Assembly (NCBI RefSeq): GCF_003863365.1 | Contig: NZ_RQXT01000009.1 | Coordinates: 62,001 to 126,000, forward strand | Source: Mesorhizobium tamadayense | GTDB taxonomy: Bacteria; Pseudomonadota; Alphaproteobacteria; Rhizobiales; Rhizobiaceae | Direction of reading: 5' to 3' | DNA: 64,000 nucleotides | The notes under the pieces: model-generated | Databases searched by the model: none | What the model saw: only the letters and a program-made list of their open reading frames with translations | Told to the model about the DNA's origin: nothing | Program-made: the position numbers and the translations under genes | Part shown: positions 1 through 8,325 of the stretch, piece after piece | Layout: each line of letters opens with the position of its first letter | How positions within the stretch are numbered: the first letter of the stretch is position 1

Positions 1-568
1 CAGGCATGGTGAGCGCGGCGATCGCCGCCATCACGGCGGCATGGGTGCCAAGCGTCGGCACGATGGAATCGGGCGAGGGGCTGAAGGAATTGCGCTTGAG
101 CCAGCGGCTGCCCGCCTCGTACCAGCGTTCCGGGAAATCCCTCGTGTAGCTCGAAATCTCATGCGGATGCTCCTCAGCCGTCCTCGCCAGCAGTTCGGCA
201 ATGATTGCCCCCTGGCCGACATCGGGTGCGGCGGTGCTGTCGAAACGCAGCTTGCCGCTCGGCGCATCGATGAGGCGTGTACCTAGCGCGGCGGGCTCCA
301 GCTCGGGCTTCGGGCTCTCCGCGGTTTGTGCGAGCACATAGGTCCCGCGCCCGACCTCGCCGCTCACCAGGCCGCGTTCGCGCAACAATTGATAGGCCCT
401 GCCAACAGTGCCGACAGTCGTACCGATGTCATAGGCGAGGTCACGTTGCGGCGGCAATTTTGCACCGGCATCGATCACGCCCTTGTCGATATCTGACTCA
501 ATGCTGTCAGCAAGGCGCTGATACAGGGGGCCGGAGCCGGAAGACAGGTCTGGGAGCCAATTTGTCAT
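1..568 (-). CDS. MocR-type GntR regulator / PLP aminotransferase, N-terminal part (cut by left edge)
   Basis: About 189 codons are visible, reading leftwards off the window. The start is ATG at 568 (MTNWLPDLSSGSGPLYQRLA). Residues about 13-75 form a GntR winged helix-turn-helix (LYQRLADSIESDIDKG, LPPQRDLAYDIGTTVGTVGR, LRERGLVSGEVGRGTYV). The following stretch (SSYTRDFPERWYEAG, then a GTHAAVMAAIAAL-like segment) fits the start of a fold-type I aminotransferase domain. This layout is that of MocR/PdxR-like regulators, which bind PLP or a PLP-amino-acid adduct and control transcription. The gene diverges from a DUF1127 gene, its likely target or neighbour. Family is fairly sure; the ligand is unknown. 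Confidence 0.85.
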   Translation of the reverse strand, partial: MTNWLPDLSSGSGPLYQRLADSIESDIDKGVIDAGAKLPPQRDLAYDIGTTVGTVGRAYQLLRERGLVSGEVGRGTYVLAQTAESPKPELEPAALGTRLIDAPSGKLRFDSTAAPDVGQGAIIAELLARTAEEHPHEISSYTRDFPERWYEAGSRWLKRNSFSPSPDSIVPTLGTHAAVMAAIAALTMP

Positions 569-579
569 GGTGACAATTT
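559..579. promoter_or_regulatory. Inverted repeat over the MocR start, possible operator
   Basis: AATTTGTCA (559-567) and TGACAATTT (571-579) form a near-perfect inverted repeat (one mismatch) with a 3-base spacer over the start codon of the MocR-like gene. ACAATT recurs at 573-578, 635-640 and 669-674 in the divergent intergenic region. This could be an autoregulatory operator; that is inference. Confidence 0.35.
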
Positions 580-662
580 TCTATATTGCACCGTGTGATG
601 AGTCAATCGATATGAAATCGCGGACGGCAAGGGTACAATTCATAAGCTTGGCAGATCGAAAG

Positions 663-905
663 ATGAATACAATTGATACATTCCGTTGCGATGGCGCCGA
701 ATTGCATGGCGGCCCTTTGGGTCGTCGCGGGTTCATCGACCGCGTCGTATTCGTGCTTCATTCCATCGCGAGCCAGATCGACCGGATGCTGGAGCGTCGT
801 CGCGGACGCCTTGCGCTGCTTGAGATGACCGACGAGCAGCTCAAGGACATCGGCATCTCGCGCTGCGACGCCCATCGCGAAGGCATCAGGCCGATCTGGG
901 ATTAA
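663..905 (+). CDS. DUF1127 small protein
   Basis: The C-terminal half carries the DUF1127 signature: a basic RRRGRLALLEMTDEQLKDIG stretch followed by ISRCDAHREGIRPIW. DUF1127 proteins are small, arginine-rich and abundant in Rhizobiales; some affect RNA turnover, phosphate or stress responses, but most have no assigned role. The chosen start at 663 gives 80 residues; an ATG at 612 is an alternative and neither has a strong Shine-Dalgarno. It is transcribed away from the MocR-like gene, so it may be controlled by it. Confidence 0.75.
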   Translation: MNTIDTFRCDGAELHGGPLGRRGFIDRVVFVLHSIASQIDRMLERRRGRLALLEMTDEQLKDIGISRCDAHREGIRPIWD

Positions 906-938
906 AGGCGCTGTCGGGTGAGGCGGCCGGTCCGCGGA

Positions 939-1539
939 CTACTTCCGCAGCCGACCGATGCCGTGGTCGACAAGCACGGCGAGCACGCACAGGCCGAGAA
1001 ACAATGCGGTAATGGTCAGCGCCGAGATGGCGACGCTGGCCGCGCCGTTCTTCGCCACGTCGAGGAACGGGTAGGGCACTTCGCCGGCGAATGGCGCCCG
1101 TATCAGCGCATAGGCGAGATAGGCCACGCCAGCGCGTGCTGCCGGCGGCGCTGGCGACCACCCACCACAGCACAAAGATCAGCGGCGCCACATAGTGCAA
1201 CAGGACGTCGCAGATGAAGAACAGACCCTCCGGCGCCCAAAGGCGCGCGAGCACCGTCGCGTACACGATGAAAACCAGCGTTATGGCGACCGCGACGCAG
1301 GCCCGCATGCGCTTCCCGGCAAAGGCGGGGAACCAGGCATAGCCGGCGGGCGAGACCAGAGAAGCATGCACCAGCACCGCGGCGATGTTGGTCAGGATGG
1401 TGAAGAAGCTGAAATAGAAGACGATCGAGCCGACTAGGCCGCGGCCCGCCGCCATCGACGCGGGTATGCTGATCGCGAATTGCAGCACAAGCGCGAAAAG
1501 TCCGATAATCAATCCCGCAATTTGCAGGAACCGGCCCAT
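939..1539 (-). pseudogene. Pr6Pr-family membrane protein, disrupted by frameshift/deletion
   Basis: From ATG 1539 the frame encodes several membrane segments typical of Pr6Pr proteins (GLIIGLFALVLQFAISI, FSFFTILTNIAAVLVHAS, LLHYVAPLIFVLWWVVASA). It then drifts into unrelated sequence after AAGSTRW. The rest of the family pattern (VAYLAYALIRAPFAGEVPYP, then FLDVAKNGAASVAISALTIT and the last membrane segment) continues in another frame and stops at 939. Homologues usually have about ten more residues at the junction, so a small deletion that is not a multiple of three near 1145-1160 is likely. It lies just downstream of a lipoprotein gene. The function of the family is unknown. Confidence 0.65.
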
Positions 1540-1546
1540 GGCGGGC

Positions 1547-1957
1547 TCACGCGGCAGCGGCGCAGGACGGATTGCCGGCCTGCCAGCGGGCGATGTCGGA
1601 GCCGATGCGCGCGCCGAGCGGCTCGGCCATCAGTGGCCCGAACGCATCCACCTTGCTGGAATTGCCCTGCGCCTGCACGACCAGCAGCGGCTTGCCGCCA
1701 TAATGCTTGGCGGGAACCAGCAGGAAACGCGGCGTGCCGCTGTAGGAGTTGAGCTCGTTGGCCATCTGGTAGGGCTTGAAGGCCGGGTCCTTGCTGGCGA
1801 TCCAGCATTTGTGCGCGGCTATCGCGACCTGTTCCATGGCAAGCAGCGAGGCGCTCTTGCCTGAGGGCGCCGGCGCGCTCTTCGAGCCGGACTGGCAAGA
1901 GGCAAGCGTCAGGCCGGCCGCAGCCAGCAGAGCAAGGCGAGCGATCGTCAGTCTCAT
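1547..1957 (-). CDS. Small predicted lipoprotein, unknown function
   Basis: The start at 1957 (MRLTIARLALLAAAGLTLAS) gives an n-region, a hydrophobic core and a lipobox ending L-A-S-C, so this is probably a 136-residue lipoprotein. The mature part is rich in Ser/Ala at first (SGSKSAPAPSGKSA), then has a compact region with KCWIASKDPAFKPYQMANEL and FLLVPAKHYGGKPLLVVQAQ. An upstream ATG at 2020 would add 21 residues before the signal and is less likely. It follows purQ on the same strand, but I recognise no link to purine synthesis. Confidence 0.7.
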   Translation of the reverse strand: MRLTIARLALLAAAGLTLASCQSGSKSAPAPSGKSASLLAMEQVAIAAHKCWIASKDPAFKPYQMANELNSYSGTPRFLLVPAKHYGGKPLLVVQAQGNSSKVDAFGPLMAEPLGARIGSDIARWQAGNPSCAAAA

Positions 1958-2016
1958 GGTCAGGCCGCCCCGGTTGGTCTGAAAGAATTGTTCTGAAGGA
2001 ATTGTCTGGAAAAGGA

Positions 2017-2685
2017 TCAAGCGGCGATGCCGAGGGCGCCTTCGAACAGCGCCCGGCCGTCGCTGCCGCCGTGTGCTGCTTCGATCAGGTTCTCCGGATG
2101 CGGCATGAGGCCGAGCACGTTGCCCTTCTCGCTGACGATGCCGGCGATGTCGTTTATCGAGCCGTTGGGATTGGTGCCTTCGGCATAGCGGAACATCACC
2201 TGGCCTTCGCCTTCGAGGCGCGCCAGCGTCTCGGCATCGGCGAAATAATTGCCGTCGTGATGCGCCACCGGCGAGCGGATGATCTGGCCAGGCTTGTAGC
2301 GGCGCGTGAACATGGTGTTGGCGTTGGCGATCTCGAGCTTCACCTGCCGGCAGACAAACTTCAGCGATGAATTGCGCATCAGGGCGCCAGGCAGCAGCCC
2401 CGCCTCGACCAGAATCTGGAAGCCGTTGCAGACGCCGATGACCATGACGCCCTTGGCGGCCTTTTCGGCCACTGCCCGCATGACCGGCATGCGCGCGGCG
2501 ATCGCGCCGCAGCGCAGATAGTCGCCGAAGGAAAAGCCGCCGGGAATGGCGATCAGGTCGACATCGGGGATCTCGGTGTCCGTCTGCCAGACGGTCGCCG
2601 GCGCCCGACCGGAAATCTTGGTCAGCGCAGCGATCATGTCGCGGTCGCGGTTGAGGCCAGGCAGGAGGACGACGGCTGATTTCAT
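2017..2685 (-). CDS. purQ: Phosphoribosylformylglycinamidine synthase, glutaminase subunit PurQ
   Basis: A 222-residue class I glutamine amidotransferase. The nucleophile elbow GVCNGFQIL has Cys86, the oxyanion region reads [14 protein letters not shown], and a C-terminal LMPHPEN supplies the catalytic His. PurQ releases ammonia from glutamine for PurL, which converts FGAR to FGAM in de novo purine synthesis; PurS bridges the two. It lies 3 bases after purS in the order purC-purS-purQ, the usual order in Rhizobiales. purL is not in this window. Confidence 0.97.
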   Translation of the reverse strand: MKSAVVLLPGLNRDRDMIAALTKISGRAPATVWQTDTEIPDVDLIAIPGGFSFGDYLRCGAIAARMPVMRAVAEKAAKGVMVIGVCNGFQILVEAGLLPGALMRNSSLKFVCRQVKLEIANANTMFTRRYKPGQIIRSPVAHHDGNYFADAETLARLEGEGQVMFRYAEGTNPNGSINDIAGIVSEKGNVLGLMPHPENLIEAAHGGSDGRALFEGALGIAA

Positions 2686-2688
2686 TTG

Positions 2689-2928
2689 TCAGGCGATCTC
2701 CACCGCGTAATTCTCAATCACCGTGTTCGCCAGAAGCTTGTCGCACATGGCCTTGAGGTCGGCCTCGGCCTTGGCTTTGTCGGTTGCGGTGAGCTCGATA
2801 TCGAATACCTTGCCCTGGCGAACCTGGCCGACACCGTCGAAGCCCAACCCCGAGAGCGCATGCTCGATCGCCTTGCCCTGCGGGTCGAGAACGCCGTTCT
2901 TGAGGGTCACGGTGATACGAGCTTTCAT
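2689..2928 (-). CDS. purS: Phosphoribosylformylglycinamidine synthase subunit PurS
   Basis: A 79-residue PurS beginning MKARITVTLKNGVLDPQGKA, with the typical core ALSGLGFDGVGQVRQGK and FDIEL. PurS forms a homodimer that joins PurL and PurQ in the three-subunit FGAM synthase. The start at 2928 matches the family; a longer frame reaching 2952 adds eight non-conserved residues. It sits between purC and purQ in one operon. Confidence 0.95.
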   Translation of the reverse strand: MKARITVTLKNGVLDPQGKAIEHALSGLGFDGVGQVRQGKVFDIELTATDKAKAEADLKAMCDKLLANTVIENYAVEIA

Positions 2929-2989
2929 CGGTACTCCTGAGTGATCGGTCATGCGGGTGGCCTGCCGTTGCCGGCAGACCGTATGGTAG

Positions 2990-3784
2990 TCAGTGCTTCA
3001 TGCCCTTGGGCGGTTCGGAGGAGGCGACGAGCACCGGACCCGTCGGGCGCGGTGGCTCGTTCTCGTTCATGATGCCGAGCCGGCGAGCGACTTCCTGATA
3101 GGCTTCGACCAGGCCGCCCATGTCGCGCCTAAAGCGGTCCTTGTCGAGCTTGTCCTGCGTCGCGACATCCCACAGCCGGCAGGAGTCGGGCGAGATCTCG
3201 TCGGCGACGACGATGCGCATCATGTCGCCCTCGAACAGTCGGCCGCATTCAATCTTGAAGTCGACGAGCTGGATGCCGACGCCCAGGAACAGGCCGGAGA
3301 GGAAGTCGTTGACGCGGATGGCCAAAGCCATGATGTCGTCGATCTCCTGCGGGCTTGCCCAACCGAAGGCTGTGATGTGCTCTTCCGAGACCATCGGGTC
3401 GTCCAGCGCATCGGCCTTGTAGTAGAATTCGATGATCGAGCGCGGCAGCACCGTTCCTTCCTCGATGCCGAGGCGCTTTGCCAGCGAGCCGGCGGCGACG
3501 TTGCGCACGACCACTTCGAGCGGGATGATCTCGACTTCCTTGATCAGCTGCTCGCGCATGTTGAGCCGGCGGATGAAATGGGTCGGGATGCCCATGCGAT
3601 TGAGGTGGTTGAAGATGTGCTCGGAAATGCGGTTGTTGAGCACGCCCTTGCCGTCGACCACCTCGTGCTTCTTCTTGTTGAAGGCGGTGGCGTCGTCCTT
3701 GAAGAACTGAATCAGCGTTCCAGGCTCAGGCCCTTCATAGAGGATCTTGGCCTTGCCTTCGTAAATGCGGCGGCGATTTTTCAT
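2990..3784 (-). CDS. purC: SAICAR synthetase PurC
   Basis: A 264-residue phosphoribosylaminoimidazole-succinocarboxamide synthase. Characteristic segments are [14 protein letters not shown], the phosphate-binding [27 protein letters not shown], and [10 protein letters not shown] followed by [12 protein letters not shown]. It ligates aspartate to CAIR with ATP in purine biosynthesis. It is the first gene of the purC-purS-purQ unit. A short proline-rich tail ([17 protein letters not shown]) extends the C-terminus. The 276-base region upstream separates it from the divergent DUF1476 gene and should hold both promoters. Confidence 0.97.
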   Translation of the reverse strand: MKNRRRIYEGKAKILYEGPEPGTLIQFFKDDATAFNKKKHEVVDGKGVLNNRISEHIFNHLNRMGIPTHFIRRLNMREQLIKEVEIIPLEVVVRNVAAGSLAKRLGIEEGTVLPRSIIEFYYKADALDDPMVSEEHITAFGWASPQEIDDIMALAIRVNDFLSGLFLGVGIQLVDFKIECGRLFEGDMMRIVVADEISPDSCRLWDVATQDKLDKDRFRRDMGGLVEAYQEVARRLGIMNENEPPRPTGPVLVASSEPPKGMKH

Positions 3785-4060
3785 CTGATTTTTTCTCTGG
3801 ATTGGCGGTCAGGCGGCAAGCGACCGGTTTCCTGTCCGTCCGCCTAAATTAGTTGTGGCGACGGTGGCGTTCAATGCCGGTGTCTATAGCAATCGTAATG
3901 TTTGCTCAATCGGCAATCCTGCCGATCAACCGGTTTCGAGACCGAAATGCCGCAGCGCAGCATGCGACGTAGCATATTGACCGGCCCGCAGCCTTTTGGT
4001 TTGTGCAGGGTAAGCACACATATTCACCGCTAAGCGAATCGATTTGACCGGAGGGACGTC

Positions 4061-4381
4061 ATGAGCAGCATGAAAGACCGAGAAGAGGGCTTCGAGCGCA
4101 AATTTGTTTTCGACGAGGAGCTTCGCTTCAAGGCCTCGGCGCGCCGCAACAGGGCGCTCGGCCTGTGGGCCGCCGAAAAGCTGGGCAAAACCGGCGCCGA
4201 TGCCGAGGCCTATGCCAAGGAGGTCGTGGTCTCGGACATCGAGGAAGCTGGCGACCACGATGTCTTCCGAAAGATTCGCAAGGATTTCGATGCCGCGGGC
4301 GTCAACCAGTCGGACCACCAGATCCGTCGCACGATGGACGAGCTGATGGCGCAGGCGATCGAGCAGATCAAGAACAGCTAA
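4061..4381 (+). CDS. DUF1476 protein, F1Fo-ATPase zeta-type inhibitor
   Basis: A 106-residue DUF1476 protein: REEGFERKFVFDEELRFKAS, ARRNRALGLWAAEKLGKTGA, YAKEVVVSDIEEAGDHDV, then a charged C-terminal helix. In Paracoccus denitrificans this family is the zeta subunit, whose N-terminal helix blocks the F1 rotor and limits ATP hydrolysis. Here the strength of inhibition is unknown, since some rhizobial zeta proteins are weak inhibitors. Its RBS is GGAGGGACGTC before ATG 4061. It lies divergent to purC, a conserved arrangement in Rhizobiales, and a strong terminator follows. Confidence 0.9.
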   Translation: MSSMKDREEGFERKFVFDEELRFKASARRNRALGLWAAEKLGKTGADAEAYAKEVVVSDIEEAGDHDVFRKIRKDFDAAGVNQSDHQIRRTMDELMAQAIEQIKNS

Positions 4382-4398
4382 CATTCCTGGACCAATCG

Positions 4399-4425
4399 AC
4401 CGCCCGGCTCGGTCGGGCGGTTTTT
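4399..4425 (+). terminator. Rho-independent terminator after DUF1476
   Basis: ACCGCCCG pairs with CGGGCGGT around a short loop (stem arms 4399-4406 and 4414-4421), followed by a T tract. It isolates the DUF1476 gene from the aldolase gene downstream. Confidence 0.9.
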
Positions 4426-4483
4426 CTTTGCCTTTGCCGCCGTTTCCGGCTGAAACTGCGCATTGTTAACAAGGAAAGTTCAG

Positions 4484-5257
4484 ATGTCGCTCAAGTCCCG
4501 CCTGGCTACCGACGAAACGCTGTTCACCGCCTGGTCCGGGGTGCCGGACGCGCTGACGGTCGAAATCATCGCCAAGCAGGGTTTTGATGCCGTCACCCTC
4601 GACATGCAGCATGGCGGCCACCATGAGGACAGCGTGCTGCGCGGCCTTGTCCCGGTGCTTGCCGCCAACAAGCCGGCGCTGGTGCGCATTCCGGTCGGCC
4701 GCTTCGACATGGCGAGCCGCGCGCTCGATTTCGGCGCTGAGGCGGTGATCGCGCCGATGGTGAATTCGGTGGCGGATGCACGGCAGTTCGCGGCCGCGAT
4801 GAAATATCCGCCGATGGGCGAGCGCTCCTGGGGGCCGACCTATGCCTTCCCGCGCCACGGCAAGGGCGACCATGGCGAGTGGCTGCGCGACTCGAACCAA
4901 CGCACAATGGCCTTCGCGATGGTCGAGACGCGGGCGGCGTTCGAGGCGCTGGACGGCATCCTCGGTACGCCTGGCATCGACGGTATCTTCGTCGGGCCGT
5001 CGGATTTCTCGATCGCCTGGTCGAACGGCACAGCCGTCAATTCGACGCTGGAAAGCATGATGGAGACGGTCGCCTCGATCGCCGAGCGGACACGCAAGGC
5101 CGGCAAGCACGCCGCGATCTATGTCATCGAGCCGGCCGTTGCCGGCCGCGTCGTGTCGATGGGTTACCGGCTGCTCGCCCTGGGCTCGGACCACACGCTG
5201 ATCTCGCTCGGCGCCAAGACCCTTCTGAAAAGCATGCGGGATTCGATCGGCTCCTAA
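4484..5257 (+). CDS. HpcH/HpaI family class II 2-oxo-acid aldolase
   Basis: A 257-residue TIM-barrel enzyme of the HpcH/HpaI (2,4-dihydroxyhept-2-ene-1,7-dioate / 2-keto-3-deoxy-L-rhamnonate aldolase) family. Visible motifs are FDAVTLDMQHGGH, PALVRIPVGR, GAEAVIAPMVNS and the metal/substrate loop GIDGIFVGPSDFSIAWS; E of MVETRAAFEALD is the expected metal ligand. These enzymes cleave 2-oxo-4-hydroxy acids to pyruvate and an aldehyde. The start at 4484 follows AAGGAAAG at 4471-4478. No dedicated sugar-acid pathway surrounds it, so the substrate is not known. Confidence 0.88.
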   Translation: MSLKSRLATDETLFTAWSGVPDALTVEIIAKQGFDAVTLDMQHGGHHEDSVLRGLVPVLAANKPALVRIPVGRFDMASRALDFGAEAVIAPMVNSVADARQFAAAMKYPPMGERSWGPTYAFPRHGKGDHGEWLRDSNQRTMAFAMVETRAAFEALDGILGTPGIDGIFVGPSDFSIAWSNGTAVNSTLESMMETVASIAERTRKAGKHAAIYVIEPAVAGRVVSMGYRLLALGSDHTLISLGAKTLLKSMRDSIGS

Positions 5258-5261
5258 GCTG

Positions 5262-5284
5262 CAAAGCCGTATCGCTTTGATTTT
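5262..5284 (+). terminator. Probable terminator after the aldolase gene
   Basis: CAAAGC (5262-5267) and GCTTTG (5274-5279) form a 6-bp stem with a 6-base loop, followed by ATTTT just after the aldolase stop codon. The stem is weak. Confidence 0.45.
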
Positions 5285-5336
5285 GCTCGTGATCCTTTCC
5301 GGAAATAGATTCCCATCTCCGGGTCATGGGCCAGCC

Positions 5337-5894
5337 TCAGGGCTCCTTCAGCTCCGTCAGGAACCTGGCGAAGGTCATCGATCCTTCGGGCCACGGGCCG
5401 AAGCCTGAATCCGCGTTGAGGTGGCCGGCCTCGCCGGCATCGATGAACAGCGATCCCCAGGCGGCGGCAATGTCCTCGGCGACCTCGAAGGCGCAGAAAG
5501 GATCGTTGCGGCTGGCGATCACGATCGACGGGAACGGCAGGGGCTCGCGCGAATAGGGGCCGAAGGTCATCAGATGCCTCGGCCTGATCTCCGGATTGGC
5601 GACATCCGGCGGCGCCACGAAGAAGGCGCCCGCGACCGCTTTCTGGAATTGCGGGACGGCTTGCACCGCCGCCGCCACACCCAGCGAATGCGCGACGATC
5701 ACCACCGGCCGCTCGGCCTCGTTGACGGCTCTAGCCACACTTGCCGTCCAGTCCTCGCGGACCGGCTTCGTCCATTCCGTCTGCTCGACCCGGCGCGCCG
5801 TCGACAGCTTCGACTGCCAACGGGTCTGCCAGTGCTCGGGCCCGGAATTGGTATAGCCCGGCACGATGAGAATATCTGCGTCCTTGACTTTCAT
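5337..5894 (-). CDS. RBBP9/YdeN-type alpha/beta hydrolase
   Basis: A 185-residue single-domain serine hydrolase. It begins ILIVPGYTNSGPEHWQTRWQ, has nucleophile motif VIVAHSLG, an acid in IASRNDPFC, and a histidine in EAGHLNADSGFGPWPEG. All are typical of the RBBP9/YdeN family. The physiological substrate of bacterial members is generally unknown. It is a lone gene, convergent with the aldolase gene. Confidence 0.88.
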   Translation of the reverse strand: MKVKDADILIVPGYTNSGPEHWQTRWQSKLSTARRVEQTEWTKPVREDWTASVARAVNEAERPVVIVAHSLGVAAAVQAVPQFQKAVAGAFFVAPPDVANPEIRPRHLMTFGPYSREPLPFPSIVIASRNDPFCAFEVAEDIAAAWGSLFIDAGEAGHLNADSGFGPWPEGSMTFARFLTELKEP

Positions 5895-5952
5895 CGCGCC
5901 GATGTAGCGAGCGGCCTTGTCTCATGCAACCATGCCGGTGGACGCGGCAACA

Positions 5953-5964
5953 TCACAATTGTGA
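5953..5964. promoter_or_regulatory. Perfect palindrome TCACAATTGTGA
   Basis: A 12-bp perfect palindrome in the divergent intergenic region between the RBBP9-like hydrolase and the VOC dioxygenase-like gene, in an otherwise AT-richer stretch. It resembles an operator for a dimeric HTH regulator. The regulator is not identified. Confidence 0.4.
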
Positions 5965-6092
5965 ACAACCTGTTCGATTCTTTCCGTCTTGTGTGAACGA
6001 TCGTGATGGACGATCTGAGATGTGAAACAGGAAGACTAATAAAAACTGGCGCGGCTGCTCTTGGTGGGATCGGCGCCCTAACGGAGAGTTTG

Positions 6093-6905
6093 ATGAGCGA
6101 ACTGCCTTTTGCCGCGACCACCCCGGTCAGCGTCTCGCGTGTCGGATTGAAGGCGCGCGACGCCGAAAACCTTGCCGCCTATTACCGCGCCGTCGTTGGC
6201 CTGCAGGAATTGAGCCGTGCCGACGACGCGATCACGCTTGGCGCCGCCAACCGTCCGCTGCTGGTGCTGGAGCAGGATGCCTCGGCGAGGCCTGACGATC
6301 CGCGCAGCGCCGGCCTTTTTCACACGGCCTTCCTGCTGCCGTCGCGCGCCGATCTCGGCCGCTGGATCAACTATGCCGCCGCCAACCGGATCGGCATCGA
6401 AGGCGCGTCGGACCATCTGGTGAGCGAGGCGCTTTATCTGACCGACCCGGAGGGCAACGGCATCGAGATCTATGCCGACCGCCGTCCGCAGGACTGGAAA
6501 TGGGACGGCGACAAAATAGCCATGGCGACCGAGCGGCTGGACCTGCCCGCGGTCGTCGCCAGCGTGCCGGCGGGCGATGCCGGCTGGCAGGGCGCGCCGG
6601 AAAACACCATCGTCGGCCACGTGCATCTGCGTGTCGGCCGTCCCGAGGACGCCGAAGCCTGGTGGCATGACGTGTTCGGCTTCGACACGGTGGCCAAATA
6701 TGGTGGTCAGGCGGTGTTCCTGTCCTCCGGCCATTACCACCACCATATCGGCGCCAATGCCTGGCACAGCGCCGGTGCCGGCCGCCGCGACCCGGCCCGT
6801 TCGGGCCTCGCCTGGGTCGAAATGCGCTCGGACAATGTGGCTGGGGAAACGACCCGGGAGGATCCGTGGGGAACGGTGATCAGGACGGTGCCTGGGAAGG
6901 CTTGA
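6093..6905 (+). CDS. Two-domain VOC protein, catechol-2,3-dioxygenase-like (CatE type)
   Basis: A 270-residue protein with two VOC modules. Module 1 has VSRVGLKARDAENLAAYYRA and FHTAFLLPSRADLGRWI, ending in NGIEIYADRRP with the metal-ligand Glu. Module 2 starts IVGHVHLRVGRPEDAEAWWH and has a His-rich HYHHHIGANAWHS segment. This layout is that of CatE-like extradiol dioxygenases, which act on catechol or hydroquinone with Fe(II) or Mn(II). The start at 6093 follows ACGGAGAG; a GTG at 6003 opens the frame earlier but has no conserved N-terminus. The substrate is not known. Confidence 0.85.
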   Translation: MSELPFAATTPVSVSRVGLKARDAENLAAYYRAVVGLQELSRADDAITLGAANRPLLVLEQDASARPDDPRSAGLFHTAFLLPSRADLGRWINYAAANRIGIEGASDHLVSEALYLTDPEGNGIEIYADRRPQDWKWDGDKIAMATERLDLPAVVASVPAGDAGWQGAPENTIVGHVHLRVGRPEDAEAWWHDVFGFDTVAKYGGQAVFLSSGHYHHHIGANAWHSAGAGRRDPARSGLAWVEMRSDNVAGETTREDPWGTVIRTVPGKA

Positions 6906-6926
6906 TCGGGCGTCGGCATAGCTTCT

Positions 6927-6948
6927 TTCTCCCCGTAAACGGGGAGAA
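6927..6948. terminator. Perfect hairpin between convergent VOC and purB genes
   Basis: TTCTCCCCGT and ACGGGGAGAA form a 10-bp perfect stem separated by two bases. It sits between two convergent genes and could end both transcripts, although no long T tract follows. The sequence also resembles short palindromic repeats scattered in Mesorhizobium genomes. Confidence 0.55.
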
Positions 6949-6956
6949 GGAAAGGC

Positions 6957-8264
6957 TCAAGCCTCTCCGAACACCCGCTTGAAGATCGTATCGACATGCT
7001 TGGTGTGGTAGCCAAGGTCGAATTTCTCGCGGATCTCGGCCTCGGGCAGCGCCGCTGTGACTTCCTTGTCGGCAAGAAGTTCCTCAAGGAAATCAGCGCC
7101 TTGTTCCCATACTTTCATGGCGTTGCGCTGCACCAGGCGGTAGGCATCCTCGCGTGACACTCCGGCTTGCGTCAGCGCCAGAAGCACGCGCTGCGAATGC
7201 ACCAGGCCGCGGAACTTGTTCATGTTCTTCAGCATGTTGTCGGGATAGACGAGCAGCTTGTCGACGACGCCGGTGAGCCGCGAGAGCGCGAAGTCGAGCG
7301 TCACCGTCGCGTCCGGTCCGATCATGCGCTCGACGGAGGAGTGCGAGATGTCGCGCTCGTGCCATAGAGCCACATCCTCCATGGCCGGCATGGCATAGGA
7401 GCGCACCATGCGGGCAAGGCCGGTAAGGTTTTCCGTCAGCACCGGGTTGCGCTTATGCGGCATCGCCGACGAGCCCTTCTGGCCCGGCGAGAAATACTCT
7501 TCCGCCTCCAGCACTTCGGTGCGCTGCAGATGGCGGATCTCGATGGCCAGCCGTTCGACCGAGGAGGCAATCACGCCGAGCGTGGCAAAGAACATGGCAT
7601 GACGGTCGCGCGGGATGACCTGCGTCGACACCGGCTCCGGCTTCAGGCCGAGTTTTTTCGCCACGTGCTCTTCGACATAGGGATCGATATTGGCGAAGGT
7701 GCCGACGGCGCCCGAGATGGCGCAGGTGGCGATGTCTTCCCGCGCATGCACCAGTCGCTCGCGGCAGCGCGAGAATTCGGCATAGGCCTGCGCCAGCTTG
7801 ACGCCAAAGGTCGTCGGCTCGGCATGGATGCCGTGGCTGCGGCCGATGGTGATGGTGTCCTTGTGCTCGAAGGCGCGGCGCTTCAGCGCCGCAAGCAGGG
7901 CGTCGATATCGGCAAGCAGGATGTCGCTCGCACGGGTCAGCTGCACCGCAAGGCAGGTGTCGAGCACATCCGACGAGGTCATGCCCTGGTGGATGAAGCG
8001 GGCGTCCGGACCGACGAATTCGGCAAGATGGGTGAGGAAGGCGATGACGTCGTGCTTGGTGACGCGCTCGATCTCGTCGATCTTGTCGACGTCGAATTCG
8101 GCGGCGCCACCCTTTTCCCAGATGGTTTTCGCGGCTTCCTTGGGGATGACGCCGAGCTCGGCCAGCGCGTCGCAGGCGTGCGCCTCGATCTCGAACCAGA
8201 TGCGGAACCGGGTTTCGGGCGACCAGATGGCCACCATTTCCGGCCGGGAATAGCGAGGGATCAT
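6957..8264 (-). CDS. purB: Adenylosuccinate lyase
   Basis: A 435-residue fumarase/aspartase-superfamily lyase. It has the start [24 protein letters not shown], the general-base region [10 protein letters not shown], and the family signature [11 protein letters not shown] in the flexible catalytic loop (about residue 260-270). It removes fumarate from SAICAR and from adenylosuccinate, so it works directly after PurC and again in AMP synthesis. It lies about 3 kb upstream of purC on the same strand, separated by plus-strand genes. Confidence 0.97.
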   Translation of the reverse strand: MIPRYSRPEMVAIWSPETRFRIWFEIEAHACDALAELGVIPKEAAKTIWEKGGAAEFDVDKIDEIERVTKHDVIAFLTHLAEFVGPDARFIHQGMTSSDVLDTCLAVQLTRASDILLADIDALLAALKRRAFEHKDTITIGRSHGIHAEPTTFGVKLAQAYAEFSRCRERLVHAREDIATCAISGAVGTFANIDPYVEEHVAKKLGLKPEPVSTQVIPRDRHAMFFATLGVIASSVERLAIEIRHLQRTEVLEAEEYFSPGQKGSSAMPHKRNPVLTENLTGLARMVRSYAMPAMEDVALWHERDISHSSVERMIGPDATVTLDFALSRLTGVVDKLLVYPDNMLKNMNKFRGLVHSQRVLLALTQAGVSREDAYRLVQRNAMKVWEQGADFLEELLADKEVTAALPEAEIREKFDLGYHTKHVDTIFKRVFGEA

Positions 8265-8325
8265 CTGTTTCCGAGTCCTGCTGGGAGAAGCTTTGGCCGC
8301 GTCCTAACAGAGGCCGGGCCAATGC

